Shown: positions 25,909 through 33,320 of the stretch, piece by piece
Layout: each line of letters opens with the position of its first letter
How positions within the stretch are numbered: the first letter of the stretch is position 1
From: CAXBCP01 sp963974055
GTDB taxonomy: Bacteria; Pseudomonadota; Alphaproteobacteria; MPNO01; UBA830
Direction of reading: 5' to 3'
DNA: 43,296 nucleotides
Assembly: GCA_963974055.1 (NCBI GenBank)
Contig: CAXBCP010000037.1
Coordinates: forward strand, 1-43,296
The notes under the pieces: generated by a model
What the model was told of the DNA's origin: nothing
Databases searched by the model: none
Seen by the model: the letters and a program-made list of their open reading frames with translations, nothing else
Program-made: the position numbers and the translations under genes

Positions 25909-27711
25909 ATGACAGAACTTTCACACATCCGCAATTTCGCGATTATCGCGCATATCGATCACGGCAAGTCGACACTCGCCGACCGTCTGATCCAGGAATG
26001 CGGCGGGGTCGAGAACCGCGATCTGAAAGAGCAGATGCTCGATACCATGGATATCGAGCGCGAGCGCGGCATCACCATCAAGGCGCAGACCGTGCGCCTG
26101 ATGTACAAGGCCGAAGACGGCGAGACCTATCAGCTGAACCTGATGGACACGCCCGGCCATGTCGATTTCACCTACGAGGTTTCGCGCTCGCTGGCGGCCT
26201 GCGAAGGCTCGCTGCTGATTGTCGATTCCTCGCAGGGCGTCGAGGCGCAGACGCTGGCCAATACCTATCTGGCGCTCGATGCCAATCACGAGATCATTCC
26301 CGTGCTCAACAAGATCGATCTGCCCGCGGCGGAGCCCGAAAAGGTCCGCCAGGAGATCGAGGACGTGATCGGCCTCGACGCGTCGGAAGCGATCTCGGTG
26401 TCGGCGAAGACCGGCGTCGGCGTGCGCGAGGTGCTTGAAGCGTTGGTTCAAAAGCTGCCGCCGCCGACCGGCGACCGCGCTGCGCCGCTGACGGCGCTGC
26501 TGGTCGATTCCTGGTACGATCCCTATCTCGGCGTCATCGTGCTGGTGCGCGTGCGCGACGGCGTGCTGAAAAAAGGCATGAAGATCCGCATGATGGGCAC
26601 CGGCGCGACGCATCTGGTCGACGTCGCCGGCGTGTTTACGCCCAAACGCAAGGACGTCGCGGAACTCGGCCCCGGCGAGGTCGGGTTCATCACCGCGTCC
26701 ATCAAGGCGGTCGCAGACGCCCAGGTCGGCGACACCATCACCGAGGAACGCAATCTCGCGGCGGAGCCGCTGCCGGGCTTCAAACCCAGCGTGCCGGTGG
26801 TGTTCTGCGGCCTGTTTCCGATCGACGCGGCGGATTTCGAAGACCTGCGCGACAGCATGGCGAAGCTGCGCCTCAATGACGGCAGCTTCCATTATGAGCC
26901 GGAAAACTCGGCCGCGCTCGGCTTCGGGTTCCGCTGCGGGTTTCTCGGCCTGCTGCATCTCGAAATCGTGCAGGAGCGGCTGAGCCGCGAATTCGACCTC
27001 GACCTGATCACCACGGCGCCGTCGGTGGTTTACCGCATTCACATGAATGACGGGAAGGTGCTGGAACTGCACAATCCCGCGGACATGCCCGACGTGGTGC
27101 GCATCGATTATATCGAAGAGCCGTGGATCGAGGCGACGATCCTGGTGCCGGACGAGCATCTTGGCTCGATCCTGAAGCTGTGCGAGGAACGCCGCGGCAT
27201 CCAGCAGAACCTTACCTATGCCGGCGGGCGCGCCATGCTGGTCTACAAGCTGCCGCTGAACGAGGTCGTGTTCGATTTCTACGACCGGCTGAAATCGGTC
27301 AGCCGCGGCTATGCCAGTTTCGACTACACGGTCACCGGCTACGAGGAAGGCGACCTGGTGAAGCTCGCGATCCTGGTCAATGCCGAGCCGGTCGACGCGC
27401 TGTCGATGATCGTCCACCGCAGCCAGGCGGAATTCCGTGGCCGTGCGATATGCAGCCGCCTGAAAGACCTGATTCCGCGGCAGTTGTTCAAGATTCCGAT
27501 CCAGTCGGCGATCGGCGGCAAGATCATCGCGCGTGAAACGATTTCGGCCATGCGCAAGGACGTGACGGCCAAGTGCTACGGCGGCGATATCAGCCGCAAG
27601 CGCAAGCTGCTCGACAAGCAGAAAGAGGGCAAAAAGCGTATGCGCCAGTTCGGTGCCGTGGAAATCCCGCAATCGGCCTTTATCGAAGCGCTCAAGATCG
27701 GCGACGATTAG
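25909..27711 (+). CDS. lepA: Elongation factor 4
   Basis: Ribosome-associated GTPase of 600 residues that affects initiation and back-translocation, important under ionic or cold stress. G1 is AHIDHGKS (14-21), G2 lies in RERGITIKAQT, G3 is DTPGH and G4 is NKID. The C-terminal LepA-specific domain ends in the basic stretch KRKLLDKQKEGKKRMRQFG. It starts 12 bases after pheT. Confidence 0.97.
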   Translation: MTELSHIRNFAIIAHIDHGKSTLADRLIQECGGVENRDLKEQMLDTMDIERERGITIKAQTVRLMYKAEDGETYQLNLMDTPGHVDFTYEVSRSLAACEGSLLIVDSSQGVEAQTLANTYLALDANHEIIPVLNKIDLPAAEPEKVRQEIEDVIGLDASEAISVSAKTGVGVREVLEALVQKLPPPTGDRAAPLTALLVDSWYDPYLGVIVLVRVRDGVLKKGMKIRMMGTGATHLVDVAGVFTPKRKDVAELGPGEVGFITASIKAVADAQVGDTITEERNLAAEPLPGFKPSVPVVFCGLFPIDAADFEDLRDSMAKLRLNDGSFHYEPENSAALGFGFRCGFLGLLHLEIVQERLSREFDLDLITTAPSVVYRIHMNDGKVLELHNPADMPDVVRIDYIEEPWIEATILVPDEHLGSILKLCEERRGIQQNLTYAGGRAMLVYKLPLNEVVFDFYDRLKSVSRGYASFDYTVTGYEEGDLVKLAILVNAEPVDALSMIVHRSQAEFRGRAICSRLKDLIPRQLFKIPIQSAIGGKIIARETISAMRKDVTAKCYGGDISRKRKLLDKQKEGKKRMRQFGAVEIPQSAFIEALKIGDD

Positions 27712-27743
27712 GCACGCAGCGGGCGGTGCCTGCCGGGTGAGCC

Positions 27744-27785
27744 AGCGCCGCAGGCCCGCGGGTTAGCGCCGCAGGCCCGTGGGAC
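27744..27785. repeat. 21-bp tandem duplication at the end of a membrane-protein gene
   Basis: A 21-base unit starting AGCGCCGCAGGCCCG occurs twice head to tail (27744-27764 and 27765-27785), differing at few positions. The junction falls on the stop codon of the - strand gene, so one copy is coding and one is not. Confidence 0.75.
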
Positions 27786-28086
27786 GTCCGCGGTCGCGGC
27801 ACAGCCAGGCCAGCGCGGCGCCCGGCAGTCCGAAGACCAGCCAGGCCGGCGCGGTCAGGATATTCTGGATCACGCCTTCCCACAGCCATGCCCAGACATA
27901 GCGCTGGATGACCGCCTGGGTCACGTTGAGCGAGGCGGTGCCGAGCGCCTGGTCGAGACGGAACCACAGCTCGCCGAGGGCGATCAGGGCGTATCCCTCG
28001 CCTTCCAGCGCGTTCAGGGCCTCGTGTCCGATCAGGACAAGGGCCACCGCCAGCAGTATCCAGCCGATGATGCGTCCGGTTTTCAT
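27763..28086 (-). CDS. Small hypothetical membrane protein
   Basis: 107 residues, family not recognised. Two hydrophobic stretches are visible: IIGWILLAVALVLIGHEAL near the N-terminus (about 5-23) and IQNILTAPAWLVFGLPGAALAWL near the C-terminus (about 74-96). An amphipathic middle lies between them, and the C-terminus is basic. The start is set at the ATG encoding MKTGRIIGW; the frame is open 13 codons further, but that stretch is basic and lacks membrane character. It converges on lepA. The last codons come from a 21-bp tandem duplication. Confidence 0.6.
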   Translation of the reverse strand: MKTGRIIGWILLAVALVLIGHEALNALEGEGYALIALGELWFRLDQALGTASLNVTQAVIQRYVWAWLWEGVIQNILTAPAWLVFGLPGAALAWLCRDRGRPTGLRR

Positions 28087-28199
28087 CAGTGTCGGTTTCC
28101 AACCCGTTCGGCGGCACCGTAACATAGGCCGGAAACGTCTGGAAACCGCCTGTTTCGCCCTTGCATCCTCGGTCCCGTTTCGTCATTATCCGCCGCCGC

Positions 28200-28289
28200 G
28201 GAGGGGTGGCCGAGTGGCTGAAGGCGCACGCTTGGAAAGCGTGTATGCGGGAGACCGTATCGAGGGTTCGAATCCCTCTCCCTCCGCCA
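28200..28289 (+). tRNA. tRNA-Ser (GGA anticodon)
   Basis: A complete 90-base class II tRNA with CCA encoded. The acceptor GGAGGGG pairs with the 3' TCCCTCC (last pair G-T). The anticodon arm CACGC-TTGGAAA-GCGTG has GGA at 28234-28236. A long variable arm and a TTCGAAT T-loop follow. It decodes UCC and UCU. It lies at the border between core genes and the accessory block, as is common for integration targets. Confidence 0.96.
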
Positions 28290-28484
28290 TTAAGTCCTTC
28301 TCTTCATTGATTTTTCGAAAGAGATTCGAACTCTCGGTACGGTTCCCCGCATTCCGCGGGGCTTCGGGCAGGTGCCTGTCGCGAACCCAACCGGAGACAC
28401 TTGGGATTCGGATATCTCCGCGTCCGAGTCGCCCATTTTCTCTGCGGGCAGTTTGGACGGTTCGATTTCGGGGGAAGGGGAGCG
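28290..28484. other. Border spacer between tRNA-Ser and the recombinase gene
   Basis: No gene is visible. It holds a T-arm-like inverted repeat GAGATTCGAACTCTC at 28321-28335, a CCCCGC/GCGGGG hairpin at 28345-28361, and the 11-base sequence CGATTTCGGGG at 28463-28473 that recurs at 31381-31391. It is the left edge of the accessory block. Confidence 0.5.
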
Positions 28485-30122
28485 TTACTCGAAGCCGAAC
28501 AGGGCTTCCTGATCCGACCAGGTCAGCGGCAACTCGGTGCGTTTGGTCAGCGTTTCGGCCGTAAGTTCGATCGGCTGCTTTCCGGCGAGGATAGCTTCGA
28601 TGATGTTGGGCGCGAGAAAGGCCAGCGGCATCAGGTGGCTGACATAGCGGTCGCTGACACCCTCATTTTCTGCGATCTGACCGAGGGACCGGGCGCGTCC
28701 GGACACCAGATCGTCGAACCATTGATGCGCGCGAACGACCGCCTTGATCAGCGCGGGGTCCGGATTTGACGCCACGCCACCGCTCTTATCGAGAACCAGC
28801 TTCGTTTCCACGCCGCGCCGCCTGATCCGCGTCGGCACGACATGGCGAACAGCCAGATCGGGCTGGTTCGTGAGCGCGGACAGATTCAGCCCAAGGCTTA
28901 GCCGGTCGGGAGCAAGGTCGACACGCTCGACGAGATCGAGAGGGTTACCCGTCCATCGCCCGACCGCATCGAGAAGCTTGGAGATACGGTTCGCGGCAAT
29001 TCCGCTTTCCCGCGCGGCCTGCGTCAGGGCAGAGCTATCGGCAAGCAGGCTAAGGGCGGATTCCGCCACGACCCGCTCGATCTCGCGGGCTGGCAGGCGC
29101 CAGCCTTGCTCACCTCCGGAGACCGTATTGTCGATCAACCGCTTGGACACGTAGTAACGATAGCGTCGGCCTGATTTGACAGCATGGCTCGGCGTCAGCG
29201 GCGCGCCTGTTTCGTCGAACAGCCTTCCCAACAGCGGGCTGCGATCGGTGGAGCGTGCGATCGATGAAGTTGCGCGTGTATTGCCGGCCAGCATCGCTTG
29301 CGTGGCCTTCCAGATCTCTTCGTCGACGATCGCCTGGTGCTGACCTTCATAGGTCTGCCCTTTGTGTGCAATCCGGCCGACATAGAGCGGGTTCCCGAGC
29401 AGCTTGTATATATAGCCCCTGCTCATGGGCCGTCCTCCGCGGCGCTGGGCGCCTTTGCTGTTACGCACCTTGGTGGTGACGCCAAGCCTGTCGGCCTCAG
29501 TTTTCACACGGCGGACATTGCAGTGCTTGAGATAGAGCCGGAACACGGTACGGACCGTCTCGGCTTCTGCCTCGTTGATGACGAGCGTGCGACCATCGGG
29601 CTCGTAACCGAGCGGCACAACTCCGCCCATCCACATGCCTTTCTTCTTCGACGCGGCGATCTTGTCGCGGATACGCTCGCCGGTCACTTCGCGCTCGAAC
29701 TGTGCGAACGAGAGAAGCATGTTGAGCGTCAGCCGGCCCATGGACGTGGTGGTGTTGAACTGCTGGGTGATCGAGACGAACGACACGCCGTGGCTGTCGA
29801 ATACCTCGACGATCTTGGCGAAGTCGGCGAGCGAGCGGGTCAGGCGGTCCACCTTGTAGACGACGACCGTGTCGATCTTCCGCGACCGGATGTCGGCCAG
29901 CAACTGTTCGAGAGCGGGACGTTCCATGGTGCCGCCGGAGTAGCCCCCGTCGTCGTAGCGCGTGTGGATCGGCTTCCAGCCTTCGCCGGCCTGACTGCGG
30001 ATATAGGCCTCGCAGGCCTCGCGCTGGGCATCCAGCGAGTTGAAGTCCTGCTCCAGCCCCTCGTCGGTCGACTTGCGCGTATAGATCGCGCAGCGGCGGC
30101 GTTCTGGTTTGGCGGCGGTCAT
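28485..30122 (-). CDS. Large serine recombinase
   Basis: Site-specific recombinase of 545 residues. The resolvase domain (about 9-160) has the nucleophile Ser18 in YTRKSTDEG, then DAQREAC and VVVYKVDRLTRSLADF. A recombinase domain follows (about 185-290) with PLGYEPDGRTLVIN and GRPMSRGYIYKLLGNPLYVG, and a long C-terminal DNA-binding region. No cysteine zinc ribbon is seen. The start ATG 30120-30122 overlaps the stop of the DUF2924 gene; 29 extra in-frame codons upstream lie inside that gene. With the DUF2924 and DUF3489 genes it forms a cassette seen in many alphaproteobacterial mobile elements. It probably moves this block; its att sites are unknown. Confidence 0.93.
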   Translation of the reverse strand: MTAAKPERRRCAIYTRKSTDEGLEQDFNSLDAQREACEAYIRSQAGEGWKPIHTRYDDGGYSGGTMERPALEQLLADIRSRKIDTVVVYKVDRLTRSLADFAKIVEVFDSHGVSFVSITQQFNTTTSMGRLTLNMLLSFAQFEREVTGERIRDKIAASKKKGMWMGGVVPLGYEPDGRTLVINEAEAETVRTVFRLYLKHCNVRRVKTEADRLGVTTKVRNSKGAQRRGGRPMSRGYIYKLLGNPLYVGRIAHKGQTYEGQHQAIVDEEIWKATQAMLAGNTRATSSIARSTDRSPLLGRLFDETGAPLTPSHAVKSGRRYRYYVSKRLIDNTVSGGEQGWRLPAREIERVVAESALSLLADSSALTQAARESGIAANRISKLLDAVGRWTGNPLDLVERVDLAPDRLSLGLNLSALTNQPDLAVRHVVPTRIRRRGVETKLVLDKSGGVASNPDPALIKAVVRAHQWFDDLVSGRARSLGQIAENEGVSDRYVSHLMPLAFLAPNIIEAILAGKQPIELTAETLTKRTELPLTWSDQEALFGFE

Positions 30123-30586
30123 CGGGGACGGCCTTTCAGGCCAAAGAACAGAGGGCCGGACCAGCGCGTGCCGGTGATTTCGCGCGCGACCGCGGAGAGC
30201 GATGCCCATGTCTTGCCGCGATACCGCACGCCATCCTCCATAACGATCACCTCATGGGTGACGCCCTGCCAATCGCGGAGCAGGCGCGTGCCTGGCTTGA
30301 TCTTGGCTGGCGGCGACGAGGGGGTACGGCCAGCGCTGATCTCTTCTGCGGCGCGGGCCAGCTGACGGCGGATCACCTGACTCAGACCACCAAACGTCTG
30401 TTCCTGCATTCGGTACGCGATGGCACGGGTCATCAGCGCCCGCCCGAGCCGCGATGGCGGCGGGGACCCGTATATGTCCCGCCACCGCCTCTTGAGCGCA
30501 TCGAGCGGCATATTGGGAAGGGCGTCTAGTTCCTCCGCGAGAATCCGGTCGGCGCCTTCCAGATATACTTTTCGGCGCGCTGCCAT
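30119..30586 (-). CDS. DUF2924 protein
   Basis: 155 residues. The DUF2924 signature is clear in the second half: PGTRLLRDWQGVTHEVIV, then GKTWASLSAVAREITGTRW and SGPLFFGLKG. The function is not established; members are nearly always next to serine recombinases, so a helper or directionality role is plausible but inferred. The stop overlaps the recombinase start (ATGA), and its start overlaps the last base of the DUF3489 gene, so the three genes are one operon. Confidence 0.9.
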   Translation of the reverse strand: MAARRKVYLEGADRILAEELDALPNMPLDALKRRWRDIYGSPPPSRLGRALMTRAIAYRMQEQTFGGLSQVIRRQLARAAEEISAGRTPSSPPAKIKPGTRLLRDWQGVTHEVIVMEDGVRYRGKTWASLSAVAREITGTRWSGPLFFGLKGRPR

Positions 30587-31161
30587 CAGCCCCGCCCAGC
30601 GATGCGATAGACCCGGCCGCGGCCCTCGACCTTCTCCGAGGTCACGTCGAGGCCGAGCTTCTTCTTGAGCGTGCCGCTGATGGCGCCTCGCACCGAGTGC
30701 GCCTGCCAGCCGGTGGCTTTGACCGCCTCGTCGATAGTGGCACCGGTCTTGCGCTTAAGAAGATCGATCAGCACCGCCTGCTTGGTGCCCGCCTTCGCTG
30801 CCGGCGTTGCACGGTCCGCAGAGGCCTTTTTCGATCGCTTGGCAGGGTTGCCTGCGCGCGTGGTCGTTTTAGACGCTGACGGCGCTTCTGCGGCATCCTC
30901 GGGCTCGACGCCGAGCGCATCCAGCCCCGCATCAGTGATGACGAGCGTGAGGCGCTCGCCGTCGTCCCTCTCTCGCCAGACGTCGGTGCCGGCCGGGGCG
31001 GGCTGTTCCGCGATCAGGCCTTTGCTGATCAGGCTCTTCAGCACCGACGTGGCGGAACCTTTATTGAGGGTGAGGGAATCGGGCAGCGGCAGGACCGCCC
31101 CGTCGTCGCGCTGCGCGGCGGCGGATAGGATTACTAGCTGGGTATCGGTTAGTTTGGGCAT
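30586..31161 (-). CDS. DUF3489 protein, predicted DNA-binding
   Basis: 191 residues. The N-terminal part (MPKLTDTQLVILSAAAQRDD, then a helix-turn-helix-like region to about 60) and the C-terminal part (QAVLIDLLKRKTGATIDEAV with GWQAHSVRGAISGTLKKKLG) both look like winged-helix folds, joined by a Lys/Ala/Thr-rich linker (about 95-125). It is probably a DNA-binding regulator of the recombinase cassette. The start at 31159-31161 follows GGAG at proper distance; in-frame codons farther upstream are GC-rich non-coding sequence. A second, broken copy of this N-terminus lies at 40504-40568. Confidence 0.88.
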   Translation of the reverse strand: MPKLTDTQLVILSAAAQRDDGAVLPLPDSLTLNKGSATSVLKSLISKGLIAEQPAPAGTDVWRERDDGERLTLVITDAGLDALGVEPEDAAEAPSASKTTTRAGNPAKRSKKASADRATPAAKAGTKQAVLIDLLKRKTGATIDEAVKATGWQAHSVRGAISGTLKKKLGLDVTSEKVEGRGRVYRIAGRG

Positions 31162-31286
31162 TGTGGTCTCCGAGTGCTTCGGCATCGCGGGGATCGCGAT
31201 ACCTCCCACCACCGGAAGCCCCGCCGGTCGGCCGGTCGGGGGCGGGCGCCCCGCCTGTCTGGAGGGGGAGCAGCCCATGCCGTGTT

Positions 31287-31318
31287 CTTGCCAAGCAATG
31301 CTTGCCGTGACGGGCAAG
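31287..31318. repeat. Cluster of TTGCC/GGCAA inverted repeats upstream of DUF3489
   Basis: CTTGCC (31287-31292), CAAGCA-A-TGCTTG (31292-31304), CTTGCC (31301-31306) and GGGCAAG (31312-31318) form overlapping inverted repeats. They lie about 125-160 bases upstream of the DUF3489 start and could be operator or recombinase sites. The rest of 31162-31424 holds no gene; it includes a G+C-rich stretch (31196-31270) and a copy of CGATTTCGGGG at 31381-31391. Confidence 0.4.
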
Positions 31319-31424
31319 TCCAATGGTTTTAGGAAATTTGTCGGGGCAGGATTTGGAGTTTCGAGTTACGCCCCCGATTCCGATTTCGGGGAGCGCCGGT
31401 AGCTAACCCCATTCGTTAGACAGG

Positions 31425-32873
31425 TCATTCTTTGATCTGAACGATAATTGGCATGCTCAGGCCGCCCCCTGTGTTGCGAGTGGCACGTCGCCAGGCCCAG
31501 CTCAGAAACTGCGAGACGCTATCGACCTGATCGTCATGCCGCCCGTTGGGGAATGCCAGTAGCTCGGCCAGGAATTCGTCGAGCCACGGCGCATCGCTTG
31601 GCAGCACGACGTGGCCGGCCTCGATACGGGCGGTCTCCGCTTCCATCCGAGTTACCTTGTCGCCCGCCGGCGTGATCCCGATTGGGTTGGGGAAACCGGC
31701 CGGGCTGTCCGCGCCGAGATCCTGCACCAGGCTGAGACCCAGGCCTGCCTTCTCAATCAGCACGGTGTGCGCGCCGTGGGCCTGCTGCAATTCGATGACC
31801 TTGCGCTTGAGCCGGGGGTAATCGAGGCGACCGCGCCAGACATCCAGAAGGTAGAAGGTTTTTTTATGCACGCTCCAGGTGGTGCAGACCGACCAGTCGC
31901 TGCGCGCGTTCACGGTGCCGGCGACGTCCCAGCTCTGCACCAAACGGTTGCCGGGCGACGGTGCAGGCGGGTCATCATAGAGCTTGAACCATTCCCGCTT
32001 GACCAGGTTGCCCTCGAGCGGGATCGGCCGCTGCTGATATTGCGCCGAGAACGCCAGGCTACCGAGGTCCGCCTTGATGCGGTCCAGCGTGGCGCGTGGC
32101 TCTCGCTCGGGGTGCAGTAACTCACCTTCCTTTCGGCGGTGTACATCTTCCGGATCCGGGCCGATCCGGATGTTTTGGTCCTCGGTGGCGATGGCAGGCA
32201 GGTCGAGGTGCTGCCAACTGCCCTGGCCGAGCAGATAGCCGGCCAGATCGTCTTCGTGCAGGCGTTGCATCACCACGATAATCACACCGCGTTGCTTGTC
32301 GTTGAGCCGCGTGGCCAGCGTGGTCGAGTACCAGCGGATTACCTCTGCACGCGCCGTTTCCGAAGCGGCATCCTCGGCCTTCAGCGGATCGTCGACGATG
32401 ATGATGTCTGCGCCGCGTCCTGTGATCGTGCCGCCGACGGAAGTCGCGATGCGTCCGCCCCCGACGCTGGTGATGCACTGGCTGCCGGTGTCTTTCACCA
32501 GGCGCATTTTTGGGAACAACGCCCGGTACCAGTCACTGTCGACCACCAGCCGGAATTGCCGCGCCAACTCATTCGCCAGTTCCTGGGAGTAACTGACGCA
32601 GACGAACCGTAGCGCCGGATCGTGGCCCAAAGCCCAGGCAACGAAGGCGACCGAGCTGCAGATCGACTTAAGCGATCGCGGCGGCTGGGTGATCAGCAGC
32701 CGCGTGTTGTCGCCGTCGCGGCAGCGGCTGAGCTCGTGGGTGATCGCCTCGATGTGCCAGTTGTGTCGGTAGTCGTCGCCCGGCGAAACTGTCGTGAACA
32801 CCTTGTGCACGAAGGCTGTCAGATCGGTGCGCAGCAGCGCGGCCAGGGTCTGATGGTCAGCGTAGCCAGGCAT
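31425..32873 (-). CDS. Phage terminase large subunit
   Basis: DNA-packaging motor protein of 482 residues. The ATPase domain has a Walker A variant QPPRSLKS (63-70) and Walker B IIIVDD (157-162), followed by a coupling region with VMQRLHEDD. The C-terminal RNase H-like nuclease has Asp316 in QSWDVAGT, Asp327 in SDWSV and GRHDDQVDSVSQFLSW near the end. The catalytic set looks complete, so this is not an obvious pseudogene. It overlaps the DUF5681 gene by 17 bases. No small terminase, portal, capsid or tail gene is present anywhere in the window. Confidence 0.93.
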   Translation of the reverse strand: MPGYADHQTLAALLRTDLTAFVHKVFTTVSPGDDYRHNWHIEAITHELSRCRDGDNTRLLITQPPRSLKSICSSVAFVAWALGHDPALRFVCVSYSQELANELARQFRLVVDSDWYRALFPKMRLVKDTGSQCITSVGGGRIATSVGGTITGRGADIIIVDDPLKAEDAASETARAEVIRWYSTTLATRLNDKQRGVIIVVMQRLHEDDLAGYLLGQGSWQHLDLPAIATEDQNIRIGPDPEDVHRRKEGELLHPEREPRATLDRIKADLGSLAFSAQYQQRPIPLEGNLVKREWFKLYDDPPAPSPGNRLVQSWDVAGTVNARSDWSVCTTWSVHKKTFYLLDVWRGRLDYPRLKRKVIELQQAHGAHTVLIEKAGLGLSLVQDLGADSPAGFPNPIGITPAGDKVTRMEAETARIEAGHVVLPSDAPWLDEFLAELLAFPNGRHDDQVDSVSQFLSWAWRRATRNTGGGLSMPIIVQIKE

Positions 32874-33309
32874 CGTCGTCGTCCTCTACGGTCTCGCGGC
32901 CCTGGTGTTCCGCAGCGTCGTCCGGCGGGATACCGGTCCCGCCGCGACGCTGCATTCGCTCGGCGAAGCCTTCGAGGATCGCGCGGTCCGACGGCGCGAG
33001 TGCCTCGGCGGCTGCCTCTGCCATGTCCTCGTCGTTATGGATCCGCGCGAGTTCGATCAGGCGGTCGAGCGCCCGTGCGTCGCCACCCAGCGCCTTCTCG
33101 CGCAGACGCAGCAATGCCGCCTGCTGGGTCGAGACGGTCTTCACCCTGCCCTTCTCCTTAAGCTGGACGGGTGTCTTCAGCGTATCGAGCAGGTCGGTTT
33201 TGAAGTTCCGAGTGCCGCTCGGCCGGCCTTTCGGGTTCCCCGATTTTCCCTTCTTGAAGCGGGTTTCCTTCGGCGGCTTTCCGTAGCCGACCTCGTAGTC
33301 CTTGCCCAT
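32857..33309 (-). CDS. DUF5681 protein
   Basis: 150 residues. The N-terminal hallmark VGYGKPPKETRFKKGKSGNPKGRP (about 8-31; the key run is FKKGKSGNPKGRP) identifies DUF5681, which usually sits beside phage terminase or methyltransferase genes. The rest is helical and acidic at the C-terminus. Its place directly before the large terminase and its basic N-terminus suggest a DNA-binding partner, perhaps in the role of a small terminase; this is inference. Confidence 0.85.
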   Translation of the reverse strand: MGKDYEVGYGKPPKETRFKKGKSGNPKGRPSGTRNFKTDLLDTLKTPVQLKEKGRVKTVSTQQAALLRLREKALGGDARALDRLIELARIHNDEDMAEAAAEALAPSDRAILEGFAERMQRRGGTGIPPDDAAEHQGRETVEDDDDAWLR

Positions 33310-33320
33310 GACAGGTCTCC

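Noticed and set aside
28321..28335. T-arm-like repeat GAGATTCGAACTCTC after tRNA-Ser, considered as a second tRNA or att fragment.
   Set aside because: No acceptor, anticodon or CCA part accompanies it, and TTCGAA is palindromic, so the likeness may be chance.
31196..31270. G+C-rich stretch with CGGTCGGCCGGTCGG considered as a terminator or origin.
   Set aside because: No clear stem with T-run and no iteron spacing.
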